From Clavelina lepadiformis (lineage: Eukaryota > Chordata > Ascidiacea > Aplousobranchia > Clavelinidae), in assembly GCF_947623445.1 (NCBI RefSeq), contig NC_135244.1, forward strand, positions 16,678,860 through 16,742,859: 64,000 nucleotides of DNA, given 5' to 3'. Both the position numbers and the translations under genes were made by a program. Shown one piece after another: positions 59,400 through 64,000 of the stretch. Positions within the stretch are counted from its first letter, which is position 1; each line of letters opens with the position of its first letter. Below the pieces are notes generated by a model that ran no database searches, had not been told where the DNA came from, and saw nothing but the letters and a program-made list of their open reading frames with translations.

Positions 59400-60549
59400 T
59401 CTAATGTTATGCTGAAAAACTGAGCGAACTTCGCTCCTAGTTTACACGACGTTTTGGTGACTTTGAATCACAGAAAAGTAATTTTGAGCTGCTACGCAAT
59501 CCATTTGCAGTTGACGTAGAAACTGCGCCTGCAAATATTCAGATGGTTCTTATAGAACTGCAGTGTAATGGGACACTAAAAGAAAAGTACAGCACAGTTG
59601 GGCCTACAAAATTTATTTACTTCATTCCTGAAACAGTGCCCCATCTCCGTCTACATGCGGCTCGAACCTTTTGTATGTTTGGTAGCACATATCAATGTGA
59701 ACAGTTATTTTCTGTGACGAAGATTAACAAAACATCACACAGAAGTCGTTTTACTGATGAACACCCACAGTCCATTTTAAGAATTTCGACAACACAAAGT
59801 CTTACCCCAAACATTAACAAACTTGTTTCCATAAAAAGATGTCAAACATCCAGCGCTGATAAAGTGGTACCAATGAAGTAAAGACAGTGGAATGCTTTAA
59901 TTTGCTAACCTTTTAACTTTCAAATGCACAGTTTCATTTACATTTTTTTATACAGGTTACCTGTAGTATGGTCGTGTTTGACAGAATCTTGTTATTGCAT
60001 TTCTGCGTATGAGCTTATAGATACAGCATACCGTAAGTCGCGTACATTCATTTTTTATATATTTATTTTATCAGTTTACTTTGTGCTCATATTTGAGAGC
60101 GGCTTCTTTAAACATCGTAAAATGCAGCACAAATTTAACAAAATAGTTTTCAATTCACGTTGTTCCAACTGATTACACGGCCGAAATTCCGTGAAATAGA
60201 CTGGTTTTCCCCAAAGCCTTGTTTTCAATAATAAGCCTACTTCGTGGTAGGTGAGCTTTTATTCTACTTCTTGGTAGGGTACATCATCGAGTGCGACGTA
60301 TTTTTACTTTTTTTCGTAGGTATTTGTGCGATTTATTTTCGAAGAAGAATACTACACTGAGCTTTAAACATAAAAAATTTGGTTTTATTTCGCTGCCTGT
60401 TCCAATTAATGTACTGGTGTCGCAAAACGTTTAATAAAATCACATCAAGTTACGAAACATTCAATTAGTTATCAATTTATCATCCATACGGCCCGCAGCG
60501 TTAAAAAAGTATTGAGTCTTGGCCCTTGGTGCGATTGAGTTTGACAGCC
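59400..60549 (+). mobile_element. hAT transposase 3' fragment in the tRNA array
   Basis: An open frame on the plus strand (coding similarity from about 59446, ORF 59543-59881) encodes the hAT C-terminal dimerisation region: NPFAVDVETAPANIQMVLIE, LQCNGTLKEKYSTVGP and FGSTYQCEQLFSVTKINK followed by RSRFTDEHPQSILRI. About 0.67 kb of non-coding tail ends near 60549 with a cggcccgcag ... ttgagtttgaca motif typical of Charlie-type hAT 3' ends. The 5' part is missing. Its wording differs from the element in DROSHA intron 8, so the two come from different hAT families. Confidence 0.8.
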
Positions 60550-60748
60550 ATGCGTTACACCGTCGACGGTGTTGCTGAAGTACAAGAATACAACGTTTTC
60601 CACTTAGATAAACTTCAATTAAAAAAAAATATATTAATCTATAAATCTGCTTCTAATGCTATATGTTAAAGTTAAACCATCGACGCTGACGTTGAAATGA
60701 AGCTGACGCAGGAGATGAACTGAAAGTAAAATGATAATTGAATTAGTC

Positions 60749-60820
60749 TGCGTCGACCGGGAGTCGATCCCGAAACTAGTGCTTGGAATGCACCAATGCT
60801 AACCGTTCAACAGTCGACGC
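60749..60820 (-). pseudogene. tRNA-Gly(UCC) copy with altered B box
   Basis: 72 bp with a well-paired acceptor and anticodon stem, but the T-loop reads GGATCGACTCC in place of GGTTCGACTCC and base 32 is A. A TTTT run follows on the minus strand. Confidence 0.55.
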
Positions 60821-61048
60821 TGTTGCTGAAGAACAAGAATACAATGTTTTCCTCTTAGATACAATGTTTTGGACTTAATTATAGCTCAATCAAAGTTTGT
60901 TAATCTATAAATCTGCTGCTAATGCTAAATGTTACACTATCAATGTTGATGTTGGAATTCAGAATTTTCATGTATAGATTGTATATAGAAAACAACGGAT
61001 TCTTATTGTTATGCATCAACGGAAAGTAAAATGACAAATCAGTTAGTT

Positions 61049-61120
61049 TGGGTCGACCGGGAGTCGAACCCGGAACTAGTGCTTGGAAGGCACCAATGCT
61101 AACCGTTACAACATCAACTG
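61049..61120 (-). pseudogene. tRNA-Gly(UCC) copy, damaged 5' acceptor
   Basis: T-arm, anticodon arm and D-arm match consensus, but the 5' acceptor strand (CAGTTGA) no longer pairs with the 3' strand (TCGACCC). The following unit starts only 98 bp away, so the usual spacer and deleted copy are missing here. Confidence 0.6.
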
Positions 61121-61146
61121 CAAGTATACAAACAATTCAGTTAGTC

Positions 61147-61218
61147 TGCATCGACCGGTAGTCGAACCTGGAACTAGTGCTTGGAAGGCACCAATGCTAA
61201 CCGTTACAACGTCGACGC
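61147..61218 (-). tRNA. tRNA-Gly(UCC), two T-stem mismatches
   Basis: 72 bp; acceptor GCGTCGA/TCGATGC paired with one wobble, perfect anticodon arm with UCC; T-stem CCAGG/ACCGG has two mismatches. Functional status doubtful. Confidence 0.45.
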
Positions 61219-61374
61219 TGTTGCCGAAATGAATAAGAACAATGTTTTTCTCTTAGGTAAAATTCAACTAAAACTAATTACACAATTCTATACATCTGCT
61301 TGTAATGCTAAATGTTACACCATCTACGCTCATGTAGAAATGCAGGAATACAATGCATGGGCATCTAATTAGTC

Positions 61375-61446
61375 TGCGTCGACAGGTAGTCGAACCCGGA
61401 ACTAGTGCTTGGAAGGCACCAATGCTAACCGTTACACCATCGACTC
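61375..61446 (-). tRNA. tRNA-Gly(UCC), weakened T-stem
   Basis: 72 bp with an intact anticodon arm and A box; acceptor GAGTCGA/TCGACGC has one mismatch and T-stem CCGGG/ACCTG two. Confidence 0.45.
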
Positions 61447-61602
61447 TGTTGCTGAAATGAATAAGAACAATGTTTTTCTCTTAGGTAAAATTCAACTAAA
61501 ACTAATTAAACAATTCTATACATCTGCTTGTATTGCTAAATGTTACACCATCTACGCTCATGTAGAAATGCAGGAATAAAATGCATGGGCATCTAATTAG
61601 TC

Positions 61603-61674
61603 TGCGTCGACAGGAAGTCGAACCCGGAGCTAGTGCTTGGAAGGCACCAATGCTAACCGTTACACCATCGACGC
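61603..61674 (-). tRNA. tRNA-Gly(UCC), good copy
   Basis: 72 bp. Acceptor GCGTCGA/TCGACGC and anticodon arm perfect; T-stem CCGGG/TCCTG keeps three pairs plus a wobble at most. Confidence 0.6.
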
Positions 61675-61887
61675 TGTTGCTGTTGTACAAGAATACAATG
61701 TTTTCCACTTAGATATACCTCAATTAAAAAAAAGTTTGCCAATCTATAAATCTGCTTCTAATAGTAAAGGTTACACTATCGATGTTGATGTTGAAATGCA
61801 GAATTACCATGTATGGAATGTACACAGAATACAATGCATTTTTCTTGTTATACATCAACCGAAAGTAAACAAACAATTCAGTTAATA

Positions 61888-61959
61888 CTCGTCGACCGCG
61901 TGTCAATTCCGGAACTAGTGCTTGGAAGGCACCAATGCTAACCGTTACACCATTTACGC
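61888..61959 (-). pseudogene. tRNA-Gly(UCC) pseudogene, B box lost
   Basis: The 5' two thirds match consensus but the T-arm reads GGAATTGACACGCGG, removing the GTTCGA core, and the acceptor 5' strand is changed (GCGTAAA). Confidence 0.65.
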
Positions 61960-62365
61960 TTTTGCTGAAGTGAAAAAGAACAATGTTTTCCTCTTAAGTA
62001 AACGTCAATTAAAAGTAATTGCACAATTCTACACATCTGCTTCTAATGCTAAATGTCACACTATCTACGCTGATGTTGAAATGCTGGCATACAATGCATG
62101 GGATTTGTACCGAATGCAATGTATTCTTCTTTGTTATACATCAACTGAATGTAAACAAACAATTCAGTTGTACAAGAATACAATGTTTTATTCTTAGACA
62201 TACCTCAACTAAAAAAAGTATGCTAATCTACAAATCTGCTTGTAATAGCAAACGTTACACCATCGATGTTGCAGTGCAGAATTATCATGTATAGAATGTA
62301 CACAGAATGCAATGCATTCTTCTTGTTATTCTTCAACTGAAATTAAACAAAAAATTCAATTAGTC

Positions 62366-62437
62366 TGCGTCGACCGGGAGTCGAAACCGGAACTAGTGCT
62401 TGGAAGGCACCAATGCTAACCGTTATACCATCGACGC
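62366..62437 (-). tRNA. tRNA-Gly(UCC), good copy
   Basis: 72 bp, acceptor and anticodon arms perfect, one closing mismatch in the T-stem (CCGGT/CCCGG). Followed on the minus strand by a run of six T, suitable as a Pol III terminator. Confidence 0.7.
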
Positions 62438-62649
62438 TGTTGCTGTGGTACAAGAATACAATGTTTTCCACTTATATATACCTCAATTAAAAAAATATAC
62501 TAATATATAAATCTGCTACGAATTCTAAATGTTAGATCATCGTCCCTGATGTTGAAGAGTAGGTTTGCAATGTATAGACTGTATACAGAATACAATGTAT
62601 TCTTCCTTCTTATGCATCAACTGAAGGTAAAAAGATAATTCAATTAGTC

Positions 62650-62721
62650 TGCGTCGACCAGGAGTCGAACCCGGATCTAGTGCTTGGAAGGCACCAATGC
62701 TAACCGTTACACCATCGACGC
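62650..62721 (-). tRNA. tRNA-Gly(UCC), intact
   Basis: 72 bp; all stems pair (T-stem CCGGG/CCTGG with one wobble), anticodon UCC, A box and B box GGTTCGACTCC intact. A run of five T follows on the minus strand as a Pol III terminator. Confidence 0.85.
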
Positions 62722-62883
62722 TGTTGCTGTTGTACAAGAATACAATGTTTTCCACTTAGATATAACTCAATTAAAAAAAAGTATACCAATCCATAAATCT
62801 GCTTCTAATAGTAAATGTTTCAACATCGATGTTGATGTTGAAGTGCAGAATTACCATGTAAGGAATGTACACAGAATACAATG

Positions 62884-62917
62884 GCACCAATGCTAACAGT
62901 TACACCACCAACGCTTT
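62884..62917 (-). pseudogene. 5' half of a tRNA-Gly copy
   Basis: Only ggcaccaatgctaacagttacaccaccaacgc is present, joined directly to the acacagaatacaatg spacer; the 3' half is missing, as if two units recombined inside the tRNA. Confidence 0.7.
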
Positions 62918-63128
62918 TGCTGAAGTGAAAAACAACAATGTTTTCCACTTGAGGAAACGTTAACTAAAACATATTGCACAATTCTATACATCTGCTTCTA
63001 ATGCTAAATGTCACACCATCTACGCTCATGTTGAAATGCCGGAATACAATGCATGATTTTTATACCGAATACAATGTATTCTTCTTTGTGATGCATCAAC
63101 TGGAAGTAAAAAAACAATTCAATTAGTT

Positions 63129-63200
63129 TGCGTCGACCAGGAGTCGAACCCGGATCTAGTGCTTGGAAGGAACCAATGCTAACCGTTACACCATCGACGC
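63129..63200 (-). pseudogene. tRNA-Gly(UCC) copy with a broken anticodon stem pair
   Basis: Acceptor and T-arm match the copy at 62650, but the anticodon stem reads GGTTC/GCACT, a single change that breaks pair 30-40. A long T run follows on the minus strand. Confidence 0.55.
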
Positions 63201-63414
63201 TGTTGTTGTTGTACAAGAATACAATGATTTCCACTTAGATATACCTCAATTAAAAAGAGGTATGCTAATCTATAAATCTGCTTCTAATAGTGAAGGTTAC
63301 ACCATCGATGTTGATGTTGAAATGCTGGAATACAATGCATGGGTTTTATACCAAATACAATGTATTCTTATTTGTTATGCATCAACTGCAAGTAAACAAA
63401 CAATTCAGATAGTC

Positions 63415-63486
63415 TGCGTCGACCGGGAGTCGAACCCGGAACTAGTGCTTGGAAGGCACCAATGCTAACCGTTACACCATCGACGC
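63415..63486 (-). tRNA. tRNA-Gly(UCC), consensus copy
   Basis: 72 bp. Acceptor GCGTCGA/TCGACGC, anticodon stem GGTGC/GCACT with loop CTTCCAA (anticodon UCC, reads GGA), T-stem CCGGG/CCCGG, discriminator A. No intron. I used this copy as the array consensus. The minus-strand flank lacks a TTTT run in the first 25 bases, so termination may be further downstream. Confidence 0.88.
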
Positions 63487-63703
63487 TGTTGATGTTGTAT
63501 ACCAATACAATGTTTTCCAATTATATAACTTATACCTCAAATAAAAGAAGTATGCGAATCTATAAATCTGCTTCTAATAGTGAAGGTTACACCATCGATG
63601 TTGATGTTGAAGTGCAGAATTATCATGTATAGAATGTACACACAATACAATTTATCTTTCTTGTTATACATCAACTGAATGTAAACAAACAATTCAGTTA
63701 GTC

Positions 63704-63775
63704 TGCGTCGACCGGGAGTCGAACCCGGAACTAGTGCTTGGAAGGCACCAATGCTAACCATTACACCATCGACGC
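63704..63775 (-). tRNA. tRNA-Gly(UCC), intact
   Basis: Identical to the consensus copy except for one D-loop base (GTAATGGTT), which matches the usual eukaryotic tRNA-Gly D-loop. All stems pair. Confidence 0.88.
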
Positions 63776-63989
63776 TGTTGCTGAAGTGAAAAAGAAAAAT
63801 ATTTTCCTCTTAGGTAAACGTCAACTAAAATTAATTGCACAATTCTATACATCTGCTTCTATTGCTAAATGTCACACCATCTACGCTGATGTTGAAATGC
63901 TGGCATACAATGAATGGGTTTTGTACCGAATACAATGTATTCTTCTTTGTTATACATCAACTGAATATAAACAAAACATTCAGTTAGTC

Positions 63990-64000
63990 TGCGTCGACCG
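63990..64000 (-). tRNA. tRNA-Gly copy cut by the window end
   Basis: The last 11 bases (tgcgtcgaccg) are the 3' acceptor strand and start of the T-arm of the next array unit, at the expected 286-bp spacing. Confidence 0.6.

Larger units (their letters stand above)
55738..64000 (-). repeat. Tandem array of tRNA-Gly(UCC) genes, pseudogenes and internally deleted tRNAs
   Basis: The region is built from a repeat unit of about 286 bp (for example starts at 63129, 63415, 63704 and 63990). Each unit holds a full-length minus-strand tRNA-Gly copy, a spacer with aagaatacaatgtttt and ctcaactaaaa words, then a short copy that keeps only the outer parts of the tRNA (tctgcttctaatgctaaatg joined to ttacaccatcgacgctgatg), then a spacer with gaatacaatgtattcttc and catcaactgaaagtaaa. 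About 20 full-length and 20 deleted copies can be counted. Copies toward 64000 are closest to consensus, those near 56000 the most decayed. Three DNA transposons interrupt it. The array runs off the window. Confidence 0.92.

Noticed and set aside
59543-59881. C-terminal half of the transposase in DROSHA intron 8, displaced
   Set aside because: The dimerisation region belongs to a different hAT family by its wording and its 3' end motif, so the two fragments are independent insertions.
61181-63468. A family of short proteins beginning MEGTNANRYTIDA, repeated many times
   Set aside because: They are translations across the tRNA-Gly array: the first codons are the complement of the tRNA anticodon and D-arm. 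Starts are TTG or other non-ATG codons, there are no splice or domain signals and the frames end in spacers.
55738-64000. CRISPR-like regularly spaced repeats
   Set aside because: The repeat folds as tRNA-Gly, spacers are themselves repeated, the period is about 286 bp and the genome is animal.

Overview
The window is animal nuclear DNA, almost certainly from a solitary ascidian of the genus Ciona. The case rests on gene content (tandem intronless-style FoxD genes, a vertebrate-like tyrosinase-related protein, DROSHA, a CIMIP2B/FAM166B homologue), AT-rich short introns with GT-AG borders, and coding exons that touch acceptor-like AGs just before the ATG, as expected where spliced-leader trans-splicing is used. 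All gene models below were built by reading exons through splice sites and checking phase.

Region 1 (1-27.5 kb) is a rearranged alpha-amylase/FoxD block. A complete amylase gene (2212-6324, +) and a second complete copy (22332-26367, -) sit in the arms of a large inverted duplication (377-6223 against 22565-27496). Between them lie two tandem copies of a FoxD transcription factor gene (about 3.2 kb direct repeats). The first FoxD copy is disabled by two in-frame stops and a 4-bp insertion; the second is intact. A third, more diverged amylase (18382-21340, +) is a pseudogene. The block also holds an LTR-element fossil near 7.1-8.3 kb, an orphan EGF-like exon with a stop at 9.2 kb, and a possible solo LTR at 21.3-21.9 kb.

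Region 2 (31.6-47.0 kb) is a complete 31-exon DROSHA gene (about 1,318 residues: proline-rich and RS-rich N-terminus, central domain, two RNase III domains, dsRBD). Intron 8 carries a 2.5-kb hAT transposon and intron 19 a 515-bp non-autonomous hAT, each with 8-bp target duplications. Intron 10 is a GC-AG intron. An inverted repeat with arms of about 150 bp lies just upstream of the gene.

Region 3 (47.6-55.2 kb) holds a tyrosinase-related protein gene (melanin pathway; Mitf- and Otx-type motifs near a TATA box) followed by a CIMIP2B-like ciliary microtubule inner protein gene, both on the + strand.

Region 4 (55.8-64.0 kb, running off the end) is a tandem array of minus-strand tRNA-Gly(UCC) genes and pseudogenes. 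Full-length tRNA copies alternate with internally deleted tRNA copies in a roughly 286-bp repeat unit. The array is interrupted by a pogo-like element, a small hAT-like element and a hAT transposase fragment. No CRISPR, rRNA or bacterial-style feature is present.
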